Assembly: GCA_963678675.1 (NCBI GenBank)
Contig: OY783200.1
Span: 12,960,890-13,024,889, forward strand
Direction of reading: 5' to 3'
Length of the DNA: 64,000 nucleotides
Source: Xiphydria camelus
Lineage: Eukaryota; Arthropoda; Insecta; Hymenoptera; Xiphydriidae
The notes below the pieces were generated by a model. That model was given only the letters and a program-made list of their open reading frames with translations. It did not search any database and was not told the DNA's origin. Positions 20,263-32,053 of the stretch are shown piece by piece. Made by a program: the position numbers and the translations under genes. Position 1 is the stretch's first letter, and each line of letters opens with the position of its first letter.

Positions 20263-22063
20263 GGTACGTATAAAACAGCGATTACCTCGATTCCCCATGG
20301 AGCATCGATCGGCGCCCCTGTCGATAGGCAACGCAAAATGCACAGGTGTAGCAAAATAGATATATACGAAATATATATATAGGGCTAAAAAAGCCCGATG
20401 AACCCAATATAAATCCATAAGTCTCTTTTATTTACTATAGTTTTAGTTTATACATAGCCGGCATAAACGCTCATTCACAGTCGTACACGGAATGACATGG
20501 ACTGTGCTGATGCGAGGTTATAAACTGAGGTAAGGCTGCACTGTCAGCCTAGATACGAGTAGACTACATAGTCCGCGGTAATCGAAAGTCTGTTTGACGC
20601 AAGCGGATTCTTTCACTCGTTTAAAAATAAATACGTGTGTGTATAATAACATATAATATAAAACAGTTTTTATAGAAAAATTGTTAGATGTGAAACATCG
20701 AAATTCTTCTTTGTAGAAAGTATGCGATAGGGAGGAACACGTGCGCCAGTGCGCATTTGTATTTATGACTGTGATACTATTAAACAGTACCGATGGTAGA
20801 GTTAAGAGAGAGTAAACTAAATGCGCTTTTTGAATTAGACACAACGGTTCGTACCGTTTAATAGTATCACAGTCATAAATACAAATGTGCTCTGGCGCAC
20901 GTGTTCTTTCGACGGACGCGTGGTCCATCCTTCCTATCGCATACTTTCTACAAAGAAGAATTTCGATGTTTCACATCTAACAATTTTTCTATAAAAACTG
21001 TTTTATATTATACGTTATTATACACACACGTATTTTTATCTACAACAAAGTATCTTACATCGATGTGGGCCTAAACTTCATAGATAATAAGATAATGGCG
21101 ATTAAATTAATTTCCTTTCCTGGTGAATAAGTTTAGCCTCATATGTTTCTTTGACTTATCAAATATCTATTTATAATCGAGATGTATTATAGATTGTACA
21201 CACATACGTACCATATGAGGCTAAACTTACTTGCCAGTTTTAAACGAGAGTATTCTCGAATCAAGAATATATATTCTTCGACTAAGAATTTCTATTCTGT
21301 TTTTCTCAACCGAGATTCTAGACTAACTCTCGCTAGATTGTTCTCAATGCTGTGTCCACTTGAGTAAATCTAGCTGAAAACGAAAGAACACGTTCGCCAG
21401 TGCGCATTTGTATTTATAATTGTGATACTATTAAACGGTACAAACCGTTGTGTCTAATTCATAAAGCGCATTTAGTTTACTCTTTCTTAACTCTGCCATC
21501 AGTCGCTGCTCCGTCTCGCGATAAACGGAATTCGACACAACGGTTCGTACTGTTTAATGGTATCACAGTCATAAATACAAATGTGCACTGGCGCACGTAT
21601 TCTTTCAACGGATGCGTGGTTCATCCTTCCTATCGCATACTTTCTACAAAGAAGAATTTCGATGTTTCACATCTAACAATTTTCCTATACAAACGGTATT
21701 TAAATGTTATTTTTAAACGTGCTAACCAATGATCAATCAATCCTCATGCTTTCATTAATGAGGGTAAATACTGCTTCGCGCGTACACCGATACAGTGAGC
21801 GTGTAGTAGTAAGTGTCTAAGGAAGGGATCGGTGAGAGGGGACCATCGAGTCGTGGCGGAGAGAGCCGATGCGTCCCGAGTTAGGCCAACCGAACGAGGA
21901 GACGCAGGGTGACCGTTGCCTCTATATCTATATATAGAATAGATATAGATATAGAGGCAATGTTCAACGTTCGCCTTGCTTTAGCGTATTTAGCCACTCC
22001 AGCGACGTTTCACGAGCAGCCGGTCTCACCCCCGAAGCGCGGCATAAGATGTTTCACATCAAA
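20263..22063. repeat. nested inverted repeats without a gene
   Basis: Segments around ACAGTCATAAATACAAATG and TTCTTTGTAGAAAGTATGCG occur in both orientations at 20615-20785 and 20853-21035, and again at 21386-21690. They form two hairpins of one family. A fragment of the CACCCG MITE lies at 21700-21772. A 48-bp TCTATATC palindrome lies at 21914-21961. The tract splits the left arm of hairpin element 1. No credible coding region. Confidence 0.6.
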
Positions 22064-22795
22064 AGTAAAAATACAGTTAAATCGGAGTAATGAAGGAAGA
22101 GCGATAAATCTTGGGAGAAATGTAAAATAATTAACGAGTGACGATAAGAGACAAGTGAACCGGCGTGGAAAATTACAGTGACCAGGCAGTTCTCAGGATT
22201 TTTGAGTAGGGTAAGTGTAACGATAAATCGAGAGGAATAACAAAAATGAATTGTTTTGAAGTCATTCAATTTCTTTATACTTTACAAAGGCAATATAATA
22301 CAAAAATTATTCGTAAAATTAAAGAAAATGCTGAAGACTTCATGGAAATCACTTCGACTATGGCCGAAGCAAGACGACCCTAAACGAATGGATGACGGAA
22401 GGGTTCGCCAATGTGCGTCAGCCTCCATGGAGAAATGTGCCAAAGACGAAGTACGATTGGTGTGCCGCTCATGAGTTAGAAATAAATGAAACGTAAGATA
22501 TTATTCGTACAGAAATAGAATGTAGTGTATAGGTATTTATTTACCAGTATGACTCACATTACCATTCGCTAACCAACGATATTGAATATTTCAGCAAGCC
22601 ACCAGCAAGCAGAACTCACCATTGCTTCATCTTTACAGGAGACGTTCAAAATGATTTCCTTGTTCAGCCGAGCAATAATCCAAATGGTCGTGCAATGCTG
22701 AGATCGCGACAACGAGCATCAACTCCCCTGGAGGACACGAAAAGCTGTAACATCAGAAAGACCGTGAAAGGTTAATAAAATTATGGAAAGCGATA
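22064..22795. repeat. hairpin element 1, inner left arm with exon-like segments
   Basis: Matches 25371-26135 and, inverted, 23000-23607 and 26660-27420. It includes an open stretch coding DYGRSKTTLNEWMTEGF and later NVPKTKYDWCAAHELE. After an acceptor-like TTTACAG at about 22638 there is a second stretch coding NDFLVQPSNNPNGRAMLRSR up to AAAG|GTTAAT. These look like decayed exons of an unknown transposon gene; I do not recognise the family. Confidence 0.5.
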
Positions 22796-23607
22796 CCACG
22801 AATTTAAGCAAATCCTTTTCATAACATTTTTTGGAAAACTCACCATATTGCTTCATCTTTACAGGAGACATTCAAAATGATTTCCTTGTTCAGCCGAGCA
22901 ATAATCCAAATGGTCGTGCAATGCTGAGATAAAGCTTTGCGTGTCCTCCGCGGGAGTTGATGCTCGTTGTCGCGATTTCAGCATTGCACGACCATTTGGA
23001 TTATTGCTCGGCTGAACAAGGAAATTATTTAGAACGTCTCCTGTAAAGATGAAGCAATGGTGAGTTCTGCTTGCTGGTGGCTTGCTGAAATATTCAATAT
23101 CGTTGGTTAGCGGATGGTAATATGAGTCATACTGGTAAATAAATACCTATACACTACATTCTATTTCTGTATGAATAATATCTTACGTTTCATTTATTTC
23201 TAACTCATGAGCGGCACACCAATCGTCCTTCGTCTTTGGCACATTTCTCCATGGAGGCTGACGCACATTGTCGAACTCTTCCGTCATCCATTCGTTTAGG
23301 GTCGTCTTGCTTCGGCCATAGTCGAAGTGATTTCCATGAAAAATTCATCATTTTCTTTAATTCTACAAATAATTTTTGTATTATATTGCCTTTGTTAAGT
23401 ATAAAGAAATTGAATGACTTCAAAACAATTCATTTTTGTTATTCCTCTCGATTTATCGTTACACTTACCCTACTCAAAAATCCTGAGAACTGCCTGGTCA
23501 CTGTAATTTTCCACGTCGGTTCACTTAGCTCTTATCGTCACTCGTTAATTATTTTACATTTCTCCCAAGATTTATCGCCCTTCCTTCATTACTCCGATTT
23601 AACTGTA

Positions 23608-23923
23608 CCGTATGTCCGCGATCATTTGAACCATAGGAAAATTGCGAGTTTTGCATGAGCACCCCTTTGGGTCTCCTCGTCCAATAGAATCACCGGAGAA
23701 GCGTGAATGCGCATGCGTAGTCATCCGCGAGTGTGGCGTCGTCAGCAAGTTCAGATCGATTATTTCGATAACCGATCTGAACTTGCTGACGACGCCACAC
23801 TCGCGGATGACTACGCATGCGCATTCACGCTTCTCCGGTGATTCTATTGGACAAGGAGACCCAAAGGGGTGCTCATGCAAAACTCCCAATTTTCCTATGG
23901 TTCAAATGATCGCGGACATACGG
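23608..23923. mobile_element. TA-MITE (CCGTATGTCC family), copy D, full length
   Basis: A 316-bp palindrome with TA at 23606-23607 and 23924-23925. Hairpin element 2 has the empty site at about 27420 (TTTAACTGTATTTTT). It is almost identical to copies C and E. Confidence 0.92.
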
Positions 23924-24078
23924 TATTTTTACTTTTTATTAATAAGCGCGTCCGAGGGTCGAAATAAACGCGAAGGAAATCGTTTCGCGAATGGAAATAT
24001 TTTATTAACTTTGAAAACCACGTTTTATTTCAAAAAAATACAATTACTTTGAAAAATTCCACTTTGTAAACAAACGTA

Positions 24079-24394
24079 CCGTATGTCCGCGATCAATTGA
24101 ACCATAAGAAAATTGCGAGTTTTGCATGAGCACTCCTTTGGGTCTCCTCGTCCAATAGAATCACCGGAGAAGCGTGAATGCGCATGCGTAGTCATCCGCG
24201 AGTGTAGCGTCGTCAGCAAGTTCAGATCGATTATTTCGATAACCGATCTGAACTTGTTGACGACGCCACACTCGCGGATGACTACGCATGCGCATTCACG
24301 CTTCTCCGGTGATTCTATTGGACGAGGAGACCCAAAGGGGTGCTCATGCAAAACTCGCAATTTTCCTATGGTTCAAATGATCGCGGACATACGG
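24079..24394. mobile_element. TA-MITE (CCGTATGTCC family), copy E, full length
   Basis: A 316-bp palindrome with TA at 24077-24078 and 24395-24396. The related arm near 27565-27575 lacks it. It lies 155 bp from copy D. Confidence 0.92.
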
Positions 24395-24622
24395 TATGTG
24401 TCAACCGCCATACTTTCTCGTCTGCTAGGTGTCTGCGCCCTAGGGAACTTCTGTCGCGACGATTGACGTCTGCCGGCGATCGACAGAGCCAATCGTTCGG
24501 CGTCCTTGCGTCTCCGACCAATAGCGAAGAACCTAGAATCTACAAATCGCTACGTACCATATCGTCCTATGTATACAGCATACGTGGAGACCCGGTATTA
24601 ATAGGGAGATTTTGCACCTCTT

Positions 24623-27600
24623 ATACCGGGTGTTAGGCTATTGTAGCGGACTACAAGGCGCGTTCGCATGGAGGCACTCGACTCCAGCGACGCCACACAA
24701 GGCGCAATCTCTGGACGGTGGATCGACGCAGCGATCACCATGCCCCTAGCGGCCAAGTCGTAGTCATGCTTCGGGTGACGAAGGCTGGACGCGCCGCGGA
24801 GGAACCACAGCTCTCTCTCGTCTACCAACTCTCGACCGCGACGGACGTCTGGACACACTTCGCTCCTCCATCGCCCCGCGTCCCGGACGGACGCTCAGAC
24901 ACAACTCTCTTGTCGCTTCGCATTAGTTTAGCCACGCCGATAGTTAATAAAGTAAACTCTGGTTAGGTCTATTAACTACCGTCTTCTCTCCCTTACGTTC
25001 GTTTCCATCGCGTTCTGTGGGAACCCCTAAAGTCCCACACTATGTTGTGGCCATAGGACGATATGGTACGTAGCTATTTGTAGACTCTAGGTTGTACGCT
25101 ATTGGTCGGAGACGCAAGCACGCCGAACGATTAGCTCTGCTATCGTCAGCAGACGGCAATCGTCGCGAGAGAAGTTCCCTAAGGCGTAGGCACCTAGCAG
25201 ACGAGAAAGTATGGCGGTTGACATATACGTTTGTTTACAAAGTGGAATTTTCGGAGCAATTGTATTTTTTGGAAATAAAACGTGATTTTCAAAGTTAATA
25301 AAATATTTCCATTCGCGAAACAATTTCCTTCGCGTTTATTTTGATCCTCGGACGCGCTTATTAATAAAAAGTAAAAATACAGTTAAATCGAAGTAATGAA
25401 GGAAGGGTGATAAGTCTTAGGTTAAATGTAAAATAATTAACGAGTTGTAGAGACAAGTGAACCGACGTGGAAGATTACAGTGACCAGGCAGTTCTCAAGA
25501 TTTTTGAGTAGGGTAAGTGTAACGATAAATCAAGAGGAATAACAAAAATGAATTGTTTTGAAGTCATTCAATTTCTTTATACTTTACAAAGGCAATAATA
25601 TTACAAAAATTATTCGTAGAATTAGAGAAAGTGATGAATTCTTCATGGAAATGACTTCGACTATGGACGAAGCAACACGACGCAAAACCAATGGATGACG
25701 GAAGAGTTCGACGATATGCATCAGCCTCCACGGAGAAATGTGCCAAAGACGAAGGACGATTGGTGTGCCGCTCATGAGTTTGAAATAAATGAAACGTAAG
25801 ATATTATTCATACAGAAAAAGAATGTATTGCAGGTATTTATTTACCAGTACGACTCACATTACCATCCGCTAACCAACGATATGGAATTTTTCAGCAAGT
25901 ATCGATAACCAGGACCATGGTGAAAGACTTTATGTTTTGCAAGTGTGCCTGCGATCGGCAACCTGATCGAGTGCTTTGTAAGAGCCTGGGTTGGTGCCTC
26001 ACGCAGTAATGTCAGATTGCTCCCAACTGAAATCCTCCCTCGTTTCACTCTGTCATTCAACAACGAGCATCAACTCCCCCGGAGGACACGAAAAGCTGTA
26101 ACATCAGGAAGACCGTGAAAGGTTAATAAAATTATGGAAAACGATACCACGAATGTAAGCAAATCCTTTTCATAACATTTTGTGGAAAACTCACCGTTGC
26201 TTCATCTTTACAGGAGACGTTCTAAATGATTTCCCTGCTCAGCCGAGCAATAATCCAAACGGTGGTGAAATGCTGAGATCGCAACAACGAACATCAACTC
26301 CCCCGGAGGATGCGAAAAGCTGTAACATCCATCGGCGTCAGGTTGGGCGATCGCGGCGGCAACGGAATTGGACCCCTTTTCCTGACCAACGGTTGGGGAA
26401 TTCCCCATCCAGGAATCGCCGGACTCGTATCGTCGAGTGCGCGGGAGCGCCGTAACAGTAATTAAATTGTCGATTTTCAATAGCTTACCACGGGACTGTA
26501 ATAACGTGACTGCGTTCTACTAATACTTACTTCTTCTTCGATGTTTCGAAGCAACGGTATTACTAAATATCTCAGAATGTCGAGATACATCTGGCCGTTC
26601 AAATTTCAAGGAGTTTTCCACAAAATGTTATGAAAAGGATTTGCTTACATTCGTGGTATCGCTTTCCATAATTTTATTAACCTTTCACGTCTTCCTGGTG
26701 TTACAGCTTTTCGTGTCCTCCGGGGGAGTTGATGCTCATTGTTGAATGACACAGAGTGAAATGAGGGAGGATTGCAGTCGGGAGTAATCTGACACTACTG
26801 CGGGAGGCACCAACCCAGGCTCTTACAAAGCACTCGATCAGGTTGCTGATCGCAGGCACACTTGCGAAACATAGTCATTCACCATGGTCCTGGTTATCGA
26901 TACTTGCTGAAATATTCCATATCGTTGGTTAGCGGATGGTAATGTGAGTCGTACTGGTAAATAAATACCTGCACTACATTCTTTTTCTGTATGAATAATA
27001 TCTTACGTTTCATTTATTTCAAACTCATGAGCGGCACACCAATCGTCCTTCGTCTTTGGCACATTTCTCCATGGAGGCTGATGCACATCGTCGAACTCTT
27101 CCGTCATCCATTGGTTTAGCGTCGTGTTGCTTCGTCCATAGTCGAAGTCATTTCCACGAAGAATTCATCACTTTCTCTAATTCTACGAATAATTTTTGTA
27201 ACATTATTGCCTTTGTAAAGTATAAAGAAATTGAATGACTTCAAAACAATTCATTTTTGTTATTCCTCTTGATTTATCGTTACACTTACCCTACTCAAAA
27301 ATCCTGAGAACTACCTGGTCACTGTAATCTTCCACGTCGGTTCACTTGCCTCTACAACTCGTTAATTATTTTACATTTATCCTAAGATTTATCATCCTTC
27401 CTTCATTACTCCGATTTAACTGTATTTTTACTTTTTATTAATAAGCGCGTCTGAGGATCGAAATAAACGCGAAGGAAATAGTTTCGCGAATGGAAATATT
27501 TTATTAACTTTGAAAACCACGTTTTATTTCCAAAAAATACAATTGCTCCGAAAAATTCCACGTTGTAAACAATCGTACGCGTCAACCGCCATACTTTCTC

Positions 27601-27778
27601 GTCTGCTAGGTGCCTACGCCCTAGGGAACTTCTCTCGCGACGATTGCCGTCAGCCGACGATAGCAGAGCCAATCGTTCGGCGTGCTTGCGTCTCCGACCA
27701 ATAGCGTATAACCTAGAGTCTACAAATCGTTACGTACCATATCGTCCTATGGCCACAACATAGCCTAACACCCGGTAT
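24623..27778. mobile_element. large hairpin element 2 (ATACCGGGT family)
   Basis: The ends ATACCGGGTGTTAGG and CCTAACACCCGGTAT carry inverted arms of about 1.2 kb (24623-26100 less a solo LTR, and 26650-27778). The loop near 26200-26600 holds a further inverted copy of the GAGACGTTC exon-like segment. Interior blocks are the same as in element 1. No transposase was identified. Confidence 0.75.
24642..25039 (+). mobile_element. solo LTR, 398 bp
   Basis: Starts TGTAGCGGACTACA and ends AAAGTCCCACA, flanked by CTAT at 24638-24641 and 25040-25043. The opposite arm of hairpin element 2 (27755-27778) preserves the empty site with one CTAT. AATAAA lies near 24945. It is GC-rich compared with its surroundings. 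A 5' piece of a relative lies inverted at 28327-28405. Confidence 0.85.
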
Positions 27779-27826
27779 TTTAGGCATCTGTAATCGTTAT
27801 CGTTATTCTGAGCATGCGCAGTAGGG

Positions 27827-28079
27827 AGTTTTTGAGCTCCTTAATTTTAGAACGTTAAACGTAAAACGTTATGTTGAGCATGCGCAGTGGCTTCATAATA
27901 ACCGATTACGCTATTAAACGATAACGTGATACCTTATTAGACGGAGAATAGGGTACGCTTAATAAGCGATAACGGAAATGCACTGTCGCTAGAGTGCGCT
28001 TAGGGAGTAGAGAAAAGAACCAATGGCGTCAGAAGAAAGACCGAGTCTGGAGGAAAGCGGCACGTGCCCGACCGATGAC
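27827..28079 (+). repeat. dispersed 280-bp segment, second copy
   Basis: The direct-orientation match of 15514-15788, from GGGAGTTTTTGAGCTCC to CGACCGATGAC. The two copies bracket the 12-kb hairpin thicket and could have supported ectopic exchange. Confidence 0.7.
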
Positions 28080-28111
28080 AGCGTTGTGTAAGCGTTGTAG
28101 GTACCTACCTA

Positions 28112-28324
28112 CACCTGAGGACACGAAATCTGTCGTTGGTGACTTTTTTTAAATGTTATTTTTAAATGTACTAACCAATGAACAATTAATTCTCATGCGC
28201 TCATTAGCTACGGTGGCATCTACTCTGGTTAATGAAAGCATGAGGATTATTAATCATTGGTTAGTACGTTTAAAAATAACATTTTTAAAAAGTCATCAGC
28301 GACAGATTTCGTGGTCCCCGGGTG
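28112..28324. mobile_element. CACCCG-family TA-MITE
   Basis: A 213-bp palindrome with ends CACCTGAGGACACG and CCCCGGGTG and TA at 28110-28111 and 28325-28326. The core CTCATTAGCTACGGTGGC is as in the arrays. Confidence 0.8.
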
Positions 28325-28326
28325 TA

Positions 28327-28405
28327 ACTGAAATAAAGCGGCCACGTCTCCGAGGGTCGCCGCTGCCGGACGTGCCTATGCGAACGCATAGTGTAGTCCG
28401 CTACA
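28327..28405 (-). mobile_element. LTR fragment
   Basis: On the minus strand it begins TGTAGCGGACTACA, then CGTTCGCATAGGCACG, like the 5' end of the solo LTR at 24642. Only about 75 bp is present. Confidence 0.5.
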
Positions 28406-28649
28406 CTTACGTTATACGTAACGCCTTCTTGAGGATCAAAAACTAATTTCAACAAGGTAGTGTCAACGTTAAGGGAATAAATCTGCGCATGCTCACAATA
28501 ACCGACAACCGAAAACCAGGACGTGCAGTTTCCCAGATAGCAAAATGAGAGCACATTGGGTGCAACTTGAACTCACACCGTCAGTAACGCGTGCGCCGCA
28601 ATGTAAGGCTAAGATGCGTCGTCATTGGCGTCTGCTTTTGTCCTCACTC

Positions 28650-28802
28650 CGTGAGGAAAACCGTTACGTAGTAGTTGACGGCAACAGGGTATCACGGCGT
28701 GAGGAAAACCGTAACGTAGTAGTTGACGGCAACAGGGTATCACGGCGTGAGGAAAACCGTAACGTAGTAGTTGACGGCAACAGGGTATCACGACGTGAGG
28801 AA
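28650..28802 (+). repeat. 48-bp tandem repeat, three units
   Basis: Units begin at 28650, 28698 and 28746 with CGTGAGGAAAACCG and end AACAGGGTATCACGG; a partial fourth follows. An inverted relative lies at 31183-31250, at the other end of the element. Because 48 is a multiple of three, it leaves an artefactual open frame. Confidence 0.88.
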
Positions 28803-29706
28803 TGCATAATTTCGATGTTGGTGGTAGGTTTAAGGCAAAGGGATAGCAACATGTGAGGTAGAACGTCATGCTTTCCGATTGCCTTAAAAATGACTTATTT
28901 TACGAAATGCTTACAGTAAAAATAATATTTTTTATATTTATTATTACTGTAAAGTTTTGCAACAGATAGTATCCACAGTGAAAGCTCGATTAATTATCGG
29001 ATGGATCGTCGCGAGCCATCTGATGCAGTACCCGGCTTGGTACAAGACAAACAATTAATTTTTTATTATATAAGTTATAACCGTTCAAGATAGCTTGACG
29101 CATCCTCGCGGTTGACACTCTTGATAAAATCTAGTAACCCTTGAAGGTTGTATGGCCTGTTGCGCCAGTTACCAAAAATATCGAGTGCGTGAAAAGGGAA
29201 GAGGTCAGGGACACAGTAAATGAAACACGGGTTTATTGAATAAAATCTCCTTATTCAATATGTTGGCCGCTTCCTGAAAAGGGGAGTTTGGCAGAGGAGC
29301 ACAAATTGAATGCAACACGATGCGTTATGGCTAAACGATAAGACACTTTCTTTATTCGTAGCAATGGACAGGCGATTTCGATGGTTGCATCTCCGTGCCA
29401 GGCGGGCATACACTCGCTATGTTTTGTGTATTTTTTATGTTGCTTTTACACAGTTATAATTTATAGGGGATGTTCATTTATCTATTTTAAGGAACTATGT
29501 AAAAGGACAGGTGATTCTGCTGGTTGCAAGTGACTGCCAGGCGAGCATATTAGTGCGACTCCGATAGCACTATTATAGCGTGCGAGGGAAGGAGAGCGTT
29601 TCAGTTGTACGTGAATTGAGTGGAGCCTTTGTTATTATTATGCTCTCTGCTTTTGTAGTTGTGGGTAATGCGTTTCAACGCTTCATTCGGCCCTTTTTAT
29701 AGGAAA

Positions 29707-31092
29707 AAATAAATAAATACGCATTTTATGTGTATGTTAAACACTCTGTGATTAGTTTTCAGACTTTATTACCATATTATTATCTGTTCCGTCTCACGAT
29801 AGACGGACTTCAGTACATCGGTTCATATCACTTAACATCGCCACACGATCATACATTACTTGCCAATAATAGTTAATTTCCTTGTAAGGAGAAGAAATGA
29901 ATTCAATAGATGACTAATCGGCTCCTCGATCCTTTCCCAACTTTCACCAGACCCGCGGGAGAGCATGGGCACCTTTTGCCTCCGTTACTGTCCAGGGTCG
30001 ACCTATCATAAATTCAGCCTTTTTTGATGAACGCCCGCGTGTCCTTGAACCGCGCCACGGAACGTTGACACATCCATGTATCTCTCGGAATACTTTCTCA
30101 TGCCTTTTATTTTTTTCCTATTTTCACATTTTCTCGGAACTTTCCTTTCCTTTCGCGGAATGGAAAAAAACACCCTTGCCGAAGCGTCCCCCGCCTTGCG
30201 AGCCGCGTCTCTTTATCTGTCTCTTCGAAATCGGCAACTCTTACTACACATCCTTTTTTTGAACTCGAGTCTCCGTCGAAGTTTTGACCTGAGATGACAG
30301 TTTAATAATGTATGTAACATATCCCTTCATGCGCGTCCAAAAATGATTTTAAAGGATGAAATTTATGCCCAAGTTTCGACATGTGCAAGGGTGATTATTA
30401 AAAGGACCATATCAATCCTAATTAAACGCAACGTTATAGAGAGAAATACGCTTATAACTGCGAATAATGATTTTTTCGGACATTTCCTTTTTTGTGTGAC
30501 AAGTATGTATATAGATTCTAAATTGAATTTAATAATATGAATATTTGTTTTATGAGAAGATCAAATTTGTAGAGGCACCTTTTCGAGTGCGAAATATATC
30601 GGATTGATTTTCGTATCAAGAAAATATGCGTCCTTGAGTTCGGAAGGTCCATTAATTAGTTCATCGTGACCTCAGCGGGGATTCTTAATCACCTAATGGT
30701 GAGTAAGATAAACTCTTTCCATCCCTCTTTCTTTCTGCTCCGCTCTCTTTCTCTCTCTTTCTCTCTTACCGTCGATCTAATAACGGAGTGTATTTATATT
30801 GTAACTAAAGAAGTACCACCCTTGTATGACTATACCCCGAGCAGCGATCACAAAATACCGTGTGCCATAATTTTGCTACGATCTTATGTACATATGTATA
30901 GCAAAGGTTTAGTCTCAAATGGATTCAAATAAAATGTAATTTTTTATAATCATTATTGGGAGTCACATTGTAGTAGTACCACATGCAATGCAGGATTAAT
31001 AAATTTCATCGTGAGACGGAACACATAATAATGGTAATAAAGTCTGAAAACTAATCACAGAGTGTTTAAATAAATAAATACGCATTTTATGT
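29707..31092. mobile_element. inverted-repeat element bounded by 25-bp direct repeats
   Basis: The 25-bp sequence starting AAATAAATAAATACGC lies at 29707-29731 and 31068-31092 in the same orientation, without a mismatch. Just inside are inverted repeats containing AAACACTCTGTGATTAG and CAGACTTTATTACCA, about 75 bp each. The interior has scattered short ORFs with no recognisable domain. Confidence 0.6.
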
Positions 31093-31840
31093 AGTGGGTA
31101 GCTCGGCTCGACACCCACTTAGAACAAAGAGAGGCATCATGGTGCGTCGGGCTGCGCGCGCACCGCAGCGCCTATTATACCTACATTCCTCACGTCGTGA
31201 TACCCTGTTGCCGTCAACTATACCGCTGTTTTTCCTCACGATGTGAGGACAAAACGAAAGGTAAATATGCTCTCACTTTGCTGTCTGGACGGAAGTTACC
31301 GCGTGATCACAAATTGCTGTTCATGAATGACATCAATTTTTACTTACATTGTCGTCACTCTAATATATGAGGACAACTTGCAAGCAAAGAGAAATCCTGT
31401 TGTGCTGACAAAGGTTTTCTATTCTTTGCTCCTCACGCTTGGTTATCTGGGTTTAGCAGTCCAAAAACTCTCTATTATCAACGATTGGTTCCGTTAACTT
31501 TATTAACGATAACGAACGGCGGTAATTACGGAGACATAGCGCTTATCGTTATGGCTATTTTATATTTTGCAATGTTGCCAGAATATTAATAATGTATTGT
31601 CATCCATTGAATTTGCATTGAGGTTAATACAAATTATCGTAAACTGTGAGAAAAATAAGATTTTAAGTATTGAAAAGTAAACAACACTATGCTGTAAAAG
31701 ACTATTCTATGTATTTAAATCAATTTATTTAGGCCAAATGTAATTTATACTAACCGACAAAATAAAATATGACGCCAATCTGGCAAACGCGCTTAATCCT
31801 GACAGCTAAGTTAACCCCACTTTTTTGTTTTGAAAATATA

Positions 31841-32051
31841 CACCCGCGTGCACGAATTCTAATCATGGTGACTTTCTAAAATGTCATTTTTAAACATACT
31901 AGCCAATGAACAATTAATTCTCATGCTTTCATTAACGAGAGTAGACGCCACCGTAGCTAATGAGGGCATGAGAATTAATTGTTCATTGGCTAGTAGGTTT
32001 AAAAATGACATTTTAAAAAGTCACCATGATTAGAATCCGTGCACGCGGGTG
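31841..32051. mobile_element. CACCCGCG-subfamily TA-MITE
   Basis: A 211-bp palindrome with ends CACCCGCGTGCACG and CGTGCACGCGGGTG and TA at 31839-31840 and 32052-32053. The same subfamily occurs at 41091. Confidence 0.85.
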
Positions 32052-32053
32052 TA

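Larger units (their letters stand above)
17083..24598. mobile_element. large hairpin element 1 (ATACCGGGT family), 7.5 kb with insertions
   Basis: The ends ATACTGGGTCTCCACG and CGTGGAGACCCGGTAT carry arms that match over more than 1 kb once insertions are removed. Left arm pieces are 17083-17601, about 19224-19367 and 22064-22700. The right arm is about 23000-24598. A solo LTR, MITE arrays and an 2.7-kb tract interrupt the left arm, and TA-MITEs interrupt both arms. No transposase is visible, so it is probably non-autonomous. It is related to element 2 at 24623-27778. Confidence 0.7.
28532..31451. mobile_element. CCCAG-like element with GTGAGGA subterminal repeats
   Basis: The left end CCCAGATAGCAAAATGAGAG and the right end, other strand, CCCAGATAACCAAGC are flanked by TT (28530-28531 and 31452-31453). 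An alternative right end at 31289 (CCAGACAGCAAAGTGAGAG on the other strand) matches the left end better but has no clear duplication. The subterminal zones on both sides contain GTGAGGA/TCCTCAC repeats and the GTTGACGGCAACAGGG unit. No DUF4806 gene or transposase is recognised inside. Confidence 0.55.

Noticed and set aside
20518..20928. 136-codon minus-strand ORF
   Set aside because: Falls in the hairpin repeats of 20263-22063. The similar frame at 21400 comes from the inverted copy of the same DNA.
24718..24966. GC-rich ORF of 82 codons
   Set aside because: Inside the 398-bp solo LTR; composition explains the opening.
28545..28856. 103-codon ORF with a VVVDGNRVSRREENRN-type repeat, and overlapping ORFs on the other strand
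   Set aside because: The repeat unit is 48 bp, a multiple of three, so all frames without a stop stay open. The open frames are a by-product of the DNA repeat.
28532..31289. Right end of the CCCAG-like element at 31289 instead of 31451
   Set aside because: It matches the left inner sequence better (GCAAA(A/G)TGAGAGCA) but has CCAGA instead of CCCAG and no matching flanking dinucleotide. I kept 31451, flanked by TT, with moderate confidence.
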